From Acidimicrobiales bacterium (GTDB taxonomy: Bacteria; Actinomycetota; Acidimicrobiia; Acidimicrobiales; JABEUL01), in the NCBI GenBank assembly GCA_027371755.1, contig DAHXLF010000005.1, forward strand, positions 1 to 40,410: a stretch of 40,410 bases of DNA, given 5' to 3'. Under the pieces are notes generated by a model. That model saw only the letters and a program-made list of their open reading frames with translations. It searched no databases and had not been told where the DNA came from. This document shows positions 17,203 to 26,809 of this stretch, one piece after another. The stretch's first letter is position 1. The number at the start of each line of letters is the position of its first letter. The position numbers were made by a program, and so were the translations under genes.

Positions 17203-18690
17203 CTATAAACCCAAACTAATTGCAGTTTCAAGTACACTTGCGGCAACTGGGCCCGCTATTTGATCTCCGGTAGTATCTGTACCTATTCCCGGGTAGTACG
17301 GAACTACGGCAGCTACGGCAACCAAAGGTTTTGAGGTTCCATTATTGGGACCAAAGGTCACCAACCAGTTGTTGGATCCCGCACCCGCAACAGTCTGTGC
17401 GGTACCTGTTTTGGCGGCAATTTGTTGACTCGACGGGAACCCCAAATTGTTGGCAGTTCCCTGGGGTCCCGAGACTACTAGTTCCATATCTTTCGTAACT
17501 GATTTTGCCGTAGATGGACTGGTTGCAAATTTATATGGTTTGGGAACGTAAGTCTGAACCGTTTGACCAAACGAATCAACCACTTTGCTCATCAAATGAG
17601 GAGTCATAATTACCCCGCCGTTTGCCACTCCTGCGACGACCATTGCCATCTGCAGGCAAGAAGCCTGGACGTTTCCCTGTCCGATTGCGGAATATGCCAA
17701 AAACGGAAGTTGGTTTGCGAAGCTGGCCGCAGAAGGAAAGTTTGATGCTACGGCACCGGTTAAATCGATTGGAGGAACTTGATCAAACCCGAATGCGAGT
17801 GCCTCATTTGACAAATTTTGAGCACCGAGTGCCAATCCGATCTGAGCATAACCCGTGTCACATGAAACCTCCAACAGCACGGGCATAGTTCCTCCACAAC
17901 TTTCGTATGCGTAGTTATGTAACGTGTTACTGGTGTCAGGAAGCGAGATTTGCGTGACGTAAGGGTAGTAATGAGTTGCGATACTAGGATTATCCTGGTA
18001 AACCGCCGACGATGTAACTACCTTAAATGTAGAACCAGGAGCAAATCTTTGCTGGTATGCCTCAGACAGAAGCGGAGTACTCAGAGATGTGGGGTTAAGT
18101 GCCTGATAGGCAGCCTGTTCGGCGTGAATGCTGTGTTGAGCCAAAAGGTTCGGGTTAAATGTCGGCTTCCCGTACATAGCCAAAATATCGCCGTTAGATG
18201 GGTCTATGGCCACAACGGCGCCATACTTATACTTTGCCAATGCCTGTTGAGCAACACGTTGCAGCTGTAAATTTAAAGTAGTGACTATATTGTCGGTTGT
18301 CGGTCCCGTCGTAAGAAGGCCATGCAGAGAACTGGCAGGCTGGTTGTGGGTAGTCAATATCGAGTCGTAATAATTTTCCAATCCCGAAGTCCCATAATAA
18401 ATTGAATCGTAACCTGTGATATCTTCCGTAAGCGAACTCAACGGGTATTCACGCTGATATTTGTAAACATCTTTAACGGGAACCGATTCGGCCAGTACCG
18501 TACCGTCGGAAGCTAAAATTTCACCCCGCGGCAGATATACCTGTTTTGAAACTTTCTGTAAATTATATTTTGAATCCAACAAACTGGATGCGCTTTTATA
18601 TTGCAAATTATTTAATTGCAAAAACAAAATGCCAAAACATACGACAAAGACAATAGCGATAATATGTAATCGTTTGTCGAGCACCTTCAA
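17203..18690 (-). CDS. pbpA: Class B penicillin-binding protein (PbpA-like transpeptidase)
   Basis: N-terminal TM; SxxK 'APGSTFKVVTS'; 'SCDTGYAQIG' at the SxN position; 'AAKTGTAQ' KTG motif; located between pknB and pstP. Confidence 0.92.
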   Translation of the reverse strand: MKVLDKRLHIIAIVFVVCFGILFLQLNNLQYKSASSLLDSKYNLQKVSKQVYLPRGEILASDGTVLAESVPVKDVYKYQREYPLSSLTEDITGYDSIYYGTSGLENYYDSILTTHNQPASSLHGLLTTGPTTDNIVTTLNLQLQRVAQQALAKYKYGAVVAIDPSNGDILAMYGKPTFNPNLLAQHSIHAEQAAYQALNPTSLSTPLLSEAYQQRFAPGSTFKVVTSSAVYQDNPSIATHYYPYVTQISLPDTSNTLHNYAYESCGGTMPVLLEVSCDTGYAQIGLALGAQNLSNEALAFGFDQVPPIDLTGAVASNFPSAASFANQLPFLAYSAIGQGNVQASCLQMAMVVAGVANGGVIMTPHLMSKVVDSFGQTVQTYVPKPYKFATSPSTAKSVTKDMELVVSGPQGTANNLGFPSSQQIAAKTGTAQTVAGAGSNNWLVTFGPNNGTSKPLVAVAAVVPYYPGIGTDTTGDQIAGPVAASVLETAISLGL

Positions 18691-18808
18691 ACCACCATCC
18701 TTTTTCTACTTAATTCAGGCACGTTTAGCTTCGAAAATAACCTATTTACAAAGGCGGTTTTGAGATTACAAACTTGCTGTAAGTACGATGAAGACATTAA
18801 TAAAAACC

Positions 18809-20296
18809 TCATGTTGTTTGCGTCAATAGTTGCGTAAAAGGAATTGTTGTAGTGGTTGTATTCTGACCGAGACCCATCTTTTTTTCCTGAGCCTTTAAAT
18901 CATTTATCAATTGATAAGCTCCGTTCAGTGAAGATACTTCAACACCTTTTTGTAACGCAGTTGCCTGATTCGGCAATACATCATATTTAGTAAGGTTAGT
19001 CGTCGATACCAATTTAGGTTTGAAAAAATATTGACCTCCAGGGCGCCCATGGTAAACGGCTATATTGTTTCCACTTAAGCCAACATAGTATGAATTATCC
19101 GCGAACCATCTGATTGCCCCATAAACGCTCAGGGAAACTGCGACCATTAAAGCTATAAAAACTATAGTTCTGAAAGTCAAAAAAGGCACTCTAGTGTCAA
19201 TCTGGTCGGACTCGTCATACTCATCGGAGAGATCATAAATCAGTGTTCCCTTAAGCTTTATCTTGACTTGCTTAGATTTTGTTTTTAAAACTACGGATTC
19301 TTCTGGTTCACCCACCGGAATTAAAGGCAAGCTCTCGTTGTCAGTTATCGTGGCCATATTTTCGTTAAAAGCGGGAAAGTCCAACAAAGTAGCTTCGTCA
19401 GTGCTATCTTGGGTCAAAAATTGCGCTGAAGTCGTATTCAGTTCGGCCGATGACGCTGCATCAGACTGGTAGCTGTCACCAAATGTTCCCAAGCTGGAAT
19501 CAATTTGTTCATCGGCGCCAGCGGTAACTGGTAGAATATCGTCAGCCAAAGATTCACTTTTTACATCAAGTGAAGAGGCAGCATCTTTAATTTTTATAAT
19601 TACCGTCGTAATGTTGTCCTTGCCTCCATGAGCTTTTGCGAGCCTGACAAGATCTTCGGCCTTTTGTTGGGCGATATGATCCGAAGCCAAAAGCGTTACA
19701 ATTTCATTTTCTGAAAGCTCGTTAGACAGTCCGTCTGAGCACAGCAATATAATATCGCCACTTTCAAGATTAACTTTAAAAGAGTCCACAAGAATATTGG
19801 GCTCAACTCCCAAAGCACGAGTAAGCGTGTGACGCCGTTTGTCAACTTGCGCCTGAGTCTCAGTTAACTTACCCTGACGAACCAACTCTTCGACAACTGT
19901 GTGATCTTCGGTAAGCTGGCTGAGCTCCCCTTCTCGTAAGATATAAGCCCTTGAATCACCTACATGGCTCAGATACAGTGTCAATTGATCCGAACTTTCG
20001 GTTAAAGTTCCGGCAGTTAGAGTCGTTCCCATACCTCTTAAGGACGGATCGTCCATCCCTTTAGTCCACACGGCTAAATTCGCGCCTCGAATGGCAGCTG
20101 CCAACCCTTTGCCCGTGGGGTCAGTCTTGAAAGACTTTAAAAGTTCTTCTAGTGCCAATTCGGCTGCAACTTCTCCGCCCACGTGACCGCCCATACCGTC
20201 GGCCACGGCAAATAATCGACTAGTTGCCAAAGCTCTGTCTTGATTTATCTCTCTGACTTTACCTGCGTCGGTATAAGCACCGATATCAATTTCCAC
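18809..20296 (-). CDS. pstP: PP2C-family Ser/Thr protein phosphatase PstP
   Basis: 'DIGAYTDAGKVREINQDRAL', 'AVADGMGGHVGGEVAAELA', 'HVGDSRAYI', 'DNITTVI'; C-terminal TM and a short Thr-rich extracellular tail. Confidence 0.95.
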   Translation of the reverse strand: MEIDIGAYTDAGKVREINQDRALATSRLFAVADGMGGHVGGEVAAELALEELLKSFKTDPTGKGLAAAIRGANLAVWTKGMDDPSLRGMGTTLTAGTLTESSDQLTLYLSHVGDSRAYILREGELSQLTEDHTVVEELVRQGKLTETQAQVDKRRHTLTRALGVEPNILVDSFKVNLESGDIILLCSDGLSNELSENEIVTLLASDHIAQQKAEDLVRLAKAHGGKDNITTVIIKIKDAASSLDVKSESLADDILPVTAGADEQIDSSLGTFGDSYQSDAASSAELNTTSAQFLTQDSTDEATLLDFPAFNENMATITDNESLPLIPVGEPEESVVLKTKSKQVKIKLKGTLIYDLSDEYDESDQIDTRVPFLTFRTIVFIALMVAVSLSVYGAIRWFADNSYYVGLSGNNIAVYHGRPGGQYFFKPKLVSTTNLTKYDVLPNQATALQKGVEVSSLNGAYQLINDLKAQEKKMGLGQNTTTTTIPFTQLLTQTT

Positions 20297-20751
20297 TACC
20301 TGTAAACCTCAAAAACAGTATTACCTACCTGAACAATATCTCCTCGTTCTATACTCGTAGGTCTTGAAACCTCTTTTTCATTCACAAAAGTGCCGTTAGT
20401 TGACTGCAAATCCTCGATCCACAATTTATCATCTTTTACAAATATTCGTGCATGCACGGACGAAGAAAAATCGTCAAAATCAATCGGTATCGTGCATGTA
20501 TTTGCCCTACCGATAGTCGCATTATCTACAATTTCAAAACTAGTACCGGCTAAATCTTCTGGATCTATAATTCTTAATTTTAGCGGAGCCAATCTAGAGC
20601 CCGAAGCTCTATTTAACCGATCGGCGGCTTCTTCCAATGCCTTACGCTGTTGCCTAACTTCTACCCAAACGGCTCTAATCGCACGAATAAAAAATATCCA
20701 AAGCAGCGCCAAGAAAATCCATGTAAGTACCTGTATCAACGAATGCGACAT
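20296..20751 (-). CDS. fhaB: FHA-domain membrane protein FhaB (FipA-like)
   Basis: N-terminal TM, C-terminal FHA 'ATIGRANTCTIPIDFDDFSSSVHARIF...LEDLQSTNGTFVN'-like pattern; stop/start overlap with pstP. Confidence 0.93.
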   Translation of the reverse strand: MSHSLIQVLTWIFLALLWIFFIRAIRAVWVEVRQQRKALEEAADRLNRASGSRLAPLKLRIIDPEDLAGTSFEIVDNATIGRANTCTIPIDFDDFSSSVHARIFVKDDKLWIEDLQSTNGTFVNEKEVSRPTSIERGDIVQVGNTVFEVYR

Positions 20752-20769
20752 GAAATTGATTGCCCTAAA

Positions 20770-21426
20770 CTATAAAACCTGAAAATAAAATGAGATCGAT
20801 CCTATCGTAATTTCATCCCCGTCATTCAATCTCTGCCTAGTAATGAGAGCTCCATTAACTCGTGTTCCGTTCGTAGATCCCAAATCTAAAATCACAACAT
20901 CATTGCCCGCTCTGTGAAATTCCGCATGCCGTCTGGATGCCTTTGTATCGCTTATAACGATATCACACTCGGGTAACCGACCAATCACCAACGGAGCATT
21001 TGCAATAATATATCGAGTACCATCAGGTCCGACCAGCGAAGCTCCGGGAAGTCCGTCCTTGTTGGCCAGCACTTCAGAGTCTATATAAAACCGGGAACTC
21101 GTCAGCTCCTCATCGACATCCATATCGATTCTAACCGTACCGACGAACAGATATCGTTCTTGACGGGCATGCTTTCTGGCCGTTTCAACAAGGTCTCTAA
21201 TCAAAGCGGCTTGAAAAGAGCTAAAACGACTTGCGTCATCCGGCGATAGCTTAATAACATACACGTTGGGCACGATAACTCCGTTAGGAGCCACCTGCCT
21301 TTTTAAATCCATCTCACGCGTTAACTTGCGTCCTATTTCAACAGGCTGGAGCCCGCCTTTAAAGACTTTTGCAAAGGTGCCCTCTACCAAGCCCTCTAAT
21401 TTTTTTTCAAATTGGAACAGTCCCAT
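20770..21426 (-). CDS. fhaA: FhaA: DUF3662 + FHA domain protein
   Basis: 'MGLFQFEKKLEGLVEGTFAKVFKGGLQPVEIGRKLTREMD' (DUF3662) and C-terminal FHA 'LVIGRLPECDIVISDTKASRRHAEFH...LGSTNGTRVNG'. I prefer the internal ATG (MGLFQFEKK) over the ORF-track start at 21477. Confidence 0.93.
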   Translation of the reverse strand: MGLFQFEKKLEGLVEGTFAKVFKGGLQPVEIGRKLTREMDLKRQVAPNGVIVPNVYVIKLSPDDASRFSSFQAALIRDLVETARKHARQERYLFVGTVRIDMDVDEELTSSRFYIDSEVLANKDGLPGASLVGPDGTRYIIANAPLVIGRLPECDIVISDTKASRRHAEFHRAGNDVVILDLGSTNGTRVNGALITRQRLNDGDEITIGSISFYFQVL

Positions 21427-21529
21427 AAATATCCTAGATAACAATTTTAGATTGCAAACGATTGCCATAAGGTCCAAAAGAAAACTTTTTTACAGTATTT
21501 AAATTTTAAGCTAAAGTATTTAATGGTTC

Positions 21530-21613
21530 GGGCGAGTGGCGGAATTGGTAGACGCGCAGGATTCAGGTTCCTGTGAAGGCAACTTTGTGGGGGTTCAAGT
21601 CCCCCCTCGCCCA
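21530..21613 (+). tRNA. tRNA-Leu, anticodon CAG
   Basis: GGGCGAG/CTCGCCC acceptor stem, 'TGGCGGAATTGGTAGACGCGC' D-arm typical of tRNA-Leu, anticodon stem-loop CAGGA-TTCAGGT-TCCTG, long variable arm, 'GGGGGTTCAAGTCCCCC' T-arm. No encoded CCA. Confidence 0.96.
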
Positions 21614-21819
21614 CTCTTAAATCATCAACTAAATTCAGAAACACTTCGGCTAACGGGCGCAGACAAATTCAATTTTAAAAAAATACACCGCGGATTCCAA
21701 TACCGATTTTCACAATTTTGCAACTTAAGGATTCATAATTTACAAAATAGAGCCGTATTCGCGGTATCCGCACACATGCACTGGGTGCCCAAATTTCCGA
21801 ATTTCGACAATAGCTCTTT

Positions 21820-22266
21820 TTATTTTTCCAAAATCTCCTTTAAGTTGGTAATAGCATTGCCACCAGCGGCTGCTATCACCAAAGCCAAGGTTGCCGGAGT
21901 CGCCGTCGCCTGATAGCTTACGAGACACGAATTCTCACTTATGTCATATACGTCAATCGTGGATTTGTGGTCTACAACCAGCGGTATTATTAAGGAATAC
22001 TCGAATCTCATCACAGTCGGATCGTTTGTTACTATAACTTCCGGAAAAATCATTCCCGCTGCTGTTTCAATTTGTCTTTTGTTCCCTTCGACAGAAACCG
22101 AAACAATTCCGGGGAACCATTCGGTTAATCTTATCGGCTGACCGATATAATCCCAAGCCTCTTTAGCGGGTCTGTAAATAACGACATGACGCCTCACGTT
22201 AGCTACGGTTGGGAACGGAAGCTCCAGAACATTCAAAGTTTCAACGGTATGCAAATTTTCATTCAT
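21820..22266 (-). CDS. SRPBCC (polyketide cyclase/START-like) family protein
   Basis: 'VRRHVVIYRPAKEAWDYIGQPIRLTEWFPGIVSVSVEG..' and a long C-terminal helix; fold-level similarity only. Confidence 0.7.
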   Translation of the reverse strand: MNENLHTVETLNVLELPFPTVANVRRHVVIYRPAKEAWDYIGQPIRLTEWFPGIVSVSVEGNKRQIETAAGMIFPEVIVTNDPTVMRFEYSLIIPLVVDHKSTIDVYDISENSCLVSYQATATPATLALVIAAAGGNAITNLKEILEK

Positions 22267-22983
22267 TCTTTTACACTTTGATTGTCAAACTATTACCAAT
22301 ATCCGTCAGCAGACCGTGGTCGGAATTTCTAATCGAAACAATGAGACGCATTGGTTTACTTAATAACTTATCAATAAAGAAGCCATAATTGCAAAACAGT
22401 CATGATTTTCTTGTGAAAAACAGGATTGTGTCAAAAAAGAACTAACCTCATTGCGATATCAGTTGCGGCTAAAAGACGTCAATAATAACAAAAACCTTTT
22501 ATTAATTTAAAAAACTTATGCGAACATACACCATTGAAGACAGCGATGGGGACAGCGACTTTAAGAATTTTAGAGATCCTATAGTCAATAAACTTTCTGA
22601 CTTATGAGCCAATAAGTATTTCAAATACAAGCTAAGTCTCTTGACATTATTAAATCTGTTGCAACATATACAAAATTATGGATTAAAATATACGTGTCCT
22701 TGCTATTTGCTTAAGAACACAAACTTAATTCGGAACACCAGTCGGCAAAACATAAAAATGCAGGCTTAAGATTTAAGTAGTTTGCTAACTTATTTTTCAT
22801 TTTCGCAAAAAAACCACCAACCAAACATTGGATGTTTTGCAACGTCAATGTGGAAATATTGCGAATTTATATCAACGAATCCTATTTCGATAGAGTTAAG
22901 GCCTATAGAGCAAAGTCGATACAAAATCAGACAAAAAATCCTATGTTCAAATAGAACAACAAAGAAATTAAATTTATCAAAAT

Positions 22984-24810
22984 ATGAAAACCGAATTAAC
23001 CACCCGAAACGAACTTAGAAACATTGCAATCGTGGCACATGTCGATCACGGAAAAACTACGCTGGTCGACAAAATGCTAATGCAGACTGGATCCATCTCG
23101 AATCGAGGCGAGGTCAAAGACAGGGTTATGGATTCCAACGACCTGGAAAAAGAAAAAGGGATCACCATACTTGCCAAACATACCTCAGTAGTTTATAATG
23201 ACACTGTAATAACAATAGTAGACACGCCCGGGCATGCCGACTTTGGAGGGGAAGTAGAACGGAGCCTTACGATGGTGGACGGGGTCTTACTGTTGGTTGA
23301 TGCCTCCGAAGGGCCCTTGCCTCAAACCCGATATGTTTTGCGAAAAGCACTTAAACTTCGCCTCCCGGTTATAGTAGTAATAAACAAAGTTGACAGGGAA
23401 GATTCCAGAATTGACGAAGTAATAACCGAAATAGAGGAGTTGTTCTTAGATTTGGACGCCGATGAAGACCAGATCCTCTTTCCTATCTTGTTTGCAAGTG
23501 CCAAAAATGGCTGGTGCTCAAATCAAAAAGGAGAGACAGGAACCGACTTAAGCCCTCTATTTGAAGAAATCTTGTCTACAATACCACCGCCCTCCTATGA
23601 GCCCGATAAAAAGTTCCAGGCACTTGTAACTAATCTGGACGCATCCTTATACCTCGGAAGGCTTGCGCTAGTCAGAGTTAAAAATGGTTATGTAAAAAAG
23701 GGTCAAACGGTAATGTGGATAAAGCTGGACGGTTCGTCTGAATCGGTAAAAATCTCAGAGCTTTATACGACGAAAGGTCTTGAACGAGTCTCGTGTGACG
23801 CCGTAGGACCCGGAGAGATTGCCGCCGTAGCGGGAATCGATCAGATCACAATTGGCGAAACTTTGACCGACGCCGATTTTCCCGAAAGACTTCCGGTAAT
23901 TACGGTTGACGAACCTTCGCTTGCAATGACTTTGGGTATAAACACATCTCCTTTTTCCGGAAGAGAAGGAACTAAACTTACTTCGCGAATCCTAAAGGAC
24001 CGATTAGATCAAGAAACCATAGGCAACGTATCCATCCAAGTTCGCAGCACCGAAAAACCAGAAACATATGAAGTATTGGGCAGAGGCGAACTTCAGCTTG
24101 CCGTTTTAATAGAAACCATGCGAAGAGAAGGATTTGAACTGACAGTAGGGAAACCAAAGGTCATAACCAAAGAGATCGACGGTAAAACATTCGAACCCTT
24201 TGAACGCGTTACCGTGGATATTCCCGAAGATTATTTGGGAATTGTAACCCAACTGCTTGCATTGAGAAAAGGTACTCTTAACGAAATGGTTAATCACGGT
24301 TCTGGTTGGATCAGACTAGACTATCGAATCCCCGCAAGAGGCCTAATCGGATTGAGAAACGAATTCCTAACTGAAACCCGAGGAACCGGTGTATTAAATC
24401 ATATATACGACGGTTACGATGAATACGCCGGAGACTTAAAGCTGAAACGTAACGGAAGTCTTATTGCAGACAGGCAAGGATCGACCACATCCTATGCCCT
24501 AACATCCTTGCAGGAAAGAGGAGTTCTCTTTGTTGCACCGGGTACGGAAGTTTACGAAGGAATGGTTGTCGGTGAAAACTCTCGAACCGACTCTATGGAC
24601 GTAAACCCGACCAAAGAAAAGAAGTTAACAAACATGCGTTCATCAACATCAGAAGTTTTCGAAAAACTTACACCGGCAAAAATACTGAATCTGGAACAAG
24701 CTCTGGAATTTATCACCGAAGATGAGTGTGTCGAAGTAACGCCAAAAAATACCAGGATAAGGAAGGTCGTTTTGGCAGCTCAGTCCAGAGCAAAAACCAG
24801 AACCCGGTAA
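22984..24810 (+). CDS. typA: Translational GTPase TypA/BipA
   Basis: '[25 protein letters not shown]', '[16 protein letters not shown]', 'NKVDR', C-terminal '[30 protein letters not shown]'. Confidence 0.97.
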   Translation: MKTELTTRNELRNIAIVAHVDHGKTTLVDKMLMQTGSISNRGEVKDRVMDSNDLEKEKGITILAKHTSVVYNDTVITIVDTPGHADFGGEVERSLTMVDGVLLLVDASEGPLPQTRYVLRKALKLRLPVIVVINKVDREDSRIDEVITEIEELFLDLDADEDQILFPILFASAKNGWCSNQKGETGTDLSPLFEEILSTIPPPSYEPDKKFQALVTNLDASLYLGRLALVRVKNGYVKKGQTVMWIKLDGSSESVKISELYTTKGLERVSCDAVGPGEIAAVAGIDQITIGETLTDADFPERLPVITVDEPSLAMTLGINTSPFSGREGTKLTSRILKDRLDQETIGNVSIQVRSTEKPETYEVLGRGELQLAVLIETMRREGFELTVGKPKVITKEIDGKTFEPFERVTVDIPEDYLGIVTQLLALRKGTLNEMVNHGSGWIRLDYRIPARGLIGLRNEFLTETRGTGVLNHIYDGYDEYAGDLKLKRNGSLIADRQGSTTSYALTSLQERGVLFVAPGTEVYEGMVVGENSRTDSMDVNPTKEKKLTNMRSSTSEVFEKLTPAKILNLEQALEFITEDECVEVTPKNTRIRKVVLAAQSRAKTRTR

Positions 24811-24927
24811 ACTACCTACGGTTTGATTTAAGCACCGAATAAAAGGTTTTACAGACAAGCTAATTCTCGCAAAAGATAAATATATTGTGAAAAATCAAAA
24901 TTTAGGTTAAGATATTAGTGATAACCG

Positions 24928-26250
24928 ATGAGTAATGAAACTGAAGACTTTGACGAAACGTCATCATATTCTCTCAAGGGTCTGATTGATCTTCCGATAA
25001 TATGCGGTAGCGAATCAGCTCTTGAACAGCAAGATCACATACGTGATGATCAAATAGTAGGCAAAGTTATAGACATGGTAGCTCGCTTCGACGAAGAAAG
25101 CTATCCGCCGGTAACCGGACTCTTAATGATTTCTCACGGATCCGAATTTTTTATACCCATAAGGTACGTTCTCCAAATAAAACCCACCAAAATTGTTCTG
25201 GCTCCAAACAGTCCGACCAATTACGAACCGTTTCTAAGGAGACCGATGGAAGCCTTACTGGCTCGAGATATTTTAAATCATAAATTAATTCACATAAGCA
25301 AGCAACACCACCCAAGCTTAGTTAAAGCCGATGATTTCCAAATAACTCAATTGGACAGCAGTTGGTCTCTCACTTCATTGATGCAGCTTCGACAGGGAAA
25401 AATAAAGTCTATATTTAAGCGAAAACAGCCCGAAGTACACCTGCACCACAAAATAGATTTTTTAAATGTGGAACCGTTTATGAGTCACGTGCCGACCTCA
25501 AAACTAAGACTTCGACACAATAAATTGGCCGAGATTCATCCAAGTGAACTTGCAGATTTACTTGAATCAGCTAATCCAGCTGAATCAGAGGAAATTCTCG
25601 ATGCCGTAGGAGAAAACGAAGAACTTGAAGCCGACGTAATTGAGGAGCTGGAAGACGACCACCAAGTTCACATTGTATCAAAACGGTCAAACGAAGAGAT
25701 TGCCGAACTGCTTTCAAATATGGAACCCGATGACGCCGCAGATCTCATTGCCGAGTTGACGCAGGAAAGACGGGAACCGGTACTTCGACTGATACCCTTT
25801 CAAAAGCAGCAAGATCTACGAAAGCTGTTAGGATATAATTCAGAGACCGCAGGCGGTTTAATGAATTCCGAGATCATCAAAGTAAATCCCGAAATAACTG
25901 TCGATAGAGTGTTACAAGAGTTAAAACACTTTAAATTAAATCCTACACTTATGGACACGGTATTCGTCGTAGACGACAACAACGTACTTTTAGGATACAT
26001 ACGAACGGCCGAATTGATTAAGTTAAATTTTGAAAACCTAGTTAAAGACGTGTTTCACAACGACGTTCCGACCATACAAACCGGTGCTGACTTTCCTGAG
26101 ATTGTAACGTTGATGAGTGATTTCAATCTTTACTCACTAGCCGTCGTGGACGATGAAAACCGATTGATGGGAGCGATAACAGTCGACGATATTCTTGAAA
26201 AATTGGTGCCAGAAAATTGGCGAAAACGAGCTTTGGTTGACCGTAATTAA
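24928..26250 (+). CDS. Soluble MgtE N-domain plus CBS-pair protein with N-terminal PRC-barrel-like segment; no transmembrane domain
   Basis: MgtE_N-like 'LAEIHPSELADLLESANPAESEEILDAV...SNMEPDDAADLIAELTQERREPVLRLI', CBS pair 'GGLMNSEIIKVNPEITVDRVLQEL...DTVFVVDDNNVLLGYI...DFPEIVTLMSDFNLYSLAVVDDENRLMGAITVDDIL'; no hydrophobic TM block. Confidence 0.88.
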   Translation: MSNETEDFDETSSYSLKGLIDLPIICGSESALEQQDHIRDDQIVGKVIDMVARFDEESYPPVTGLLMISHGSEFFIPIRYVLQIKPTKIVLAPNSPTNYEPFLRRPMEALLARDILNHKLIHISKQHHPSLVKADDFQITQLDSSWSLTSLMQLRQGKIKSIFKRKQPEVHLHHKIDFLNVEPFMSHVPTSKLRLRHNKLAEIHPSELADLLESANPAESEEILDAVGENEELEADVIEELEDDHQVHIVSKRSNEEIAELLSNMEPDDAADLIAELTQERREPVLRLIPFQKQQDLRKLLGYNSETAGGLMNSEIIKVNPEITVDRVLQELKHFKLNPTLMDTVFVVDDNNVLLGYIRTAELIKLNFENLVKDVFHNDVPTIQTGADFPEIVTLMSDFNLYSLAVVDDENRLMGAITVDDILEKLVPENWRKRALVDRN

Positions 26251-26552
26251 ATTTAACGTGCCGTTTTTCGTCACAATAACCGCTTTATCGTCGAAGTTAT
26301 AAATTATCGGTGGCATAACTATCAATTCTGATCTGATATAATTATAGATAGTTGCCAATAAATACTGGCTAAATTGCATATCGCGACCAATTCATCGGCC
26401 AAGATAAAATAAAATTGCGACCAATATTGTAGATAAGTCGATTTAGACAATAAAAAACAGGTTTTTTTGAAATTTGAATCGCCTAAACAATGGGCAGGTT
26501 GGGTACGACAATAGATAACTGCGACAAATAACCGACTTTCGATAGTGACTGA

Positions 26553-26584
26553 GTTATTAATTTATGTGGTTATTAATTTATGTG
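26553..26584. repeat. 16-bp tandem duplication (gttattaatttatgtg x2)
   Basis: Direct reading: 26553-26568 and 26569-26584. Confidence 0.93.
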
Positions 26585-26644
26585 GTAATAATGCAAATTT
26601 AGAATTAGTAAAGTAACCGTTGTGAAGAATTTTATAGAAAAGGA

Positions 26645-26800
26645 GGAAGAGTTGACTAAGTCAGAACCCCCAAGTAAGACTTTGTTATCTAATGCCTCCG
26701 GAGCTATAAGACTGGTTTCAATTACCTAACAGTTGTCTTGAAAATCATCTAAACGGCTATTCCGGAGGTTCAATATAAATCCGTTGAACCGAAGAAAGGA
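26645..26800 (+). promoter_or_regulatory. Candidate structured 5' leader (cis-regulatory RNA) of the Nramp-related transporter gene
   Basis: Perfect long-range complement CCTCCGGA (26695-26702) / TCCGGAGG (26761-26768); hairpin GGTTCAA (26767-26773) / TTGAACC (26784-26790) just before the SD AAAGGA (26795-26800); the two stems share G26767-G26768. Confidence 0.5.
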
Positions 26801-26809
26801 CCAAGATGA

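Noticed and set aside
21536-21913. 125-aa ORF running through tRNA-Leu
   Set aside because: It covers the tRNA and spacer; not a plausible protein.
22518-22607. 29-aa acidic ORF (MRTYTIEDSDGDSDFKNFRDPIVNKLSDL) upstream of typA
   Set aside because: No ribosome-binding site; likely chance.
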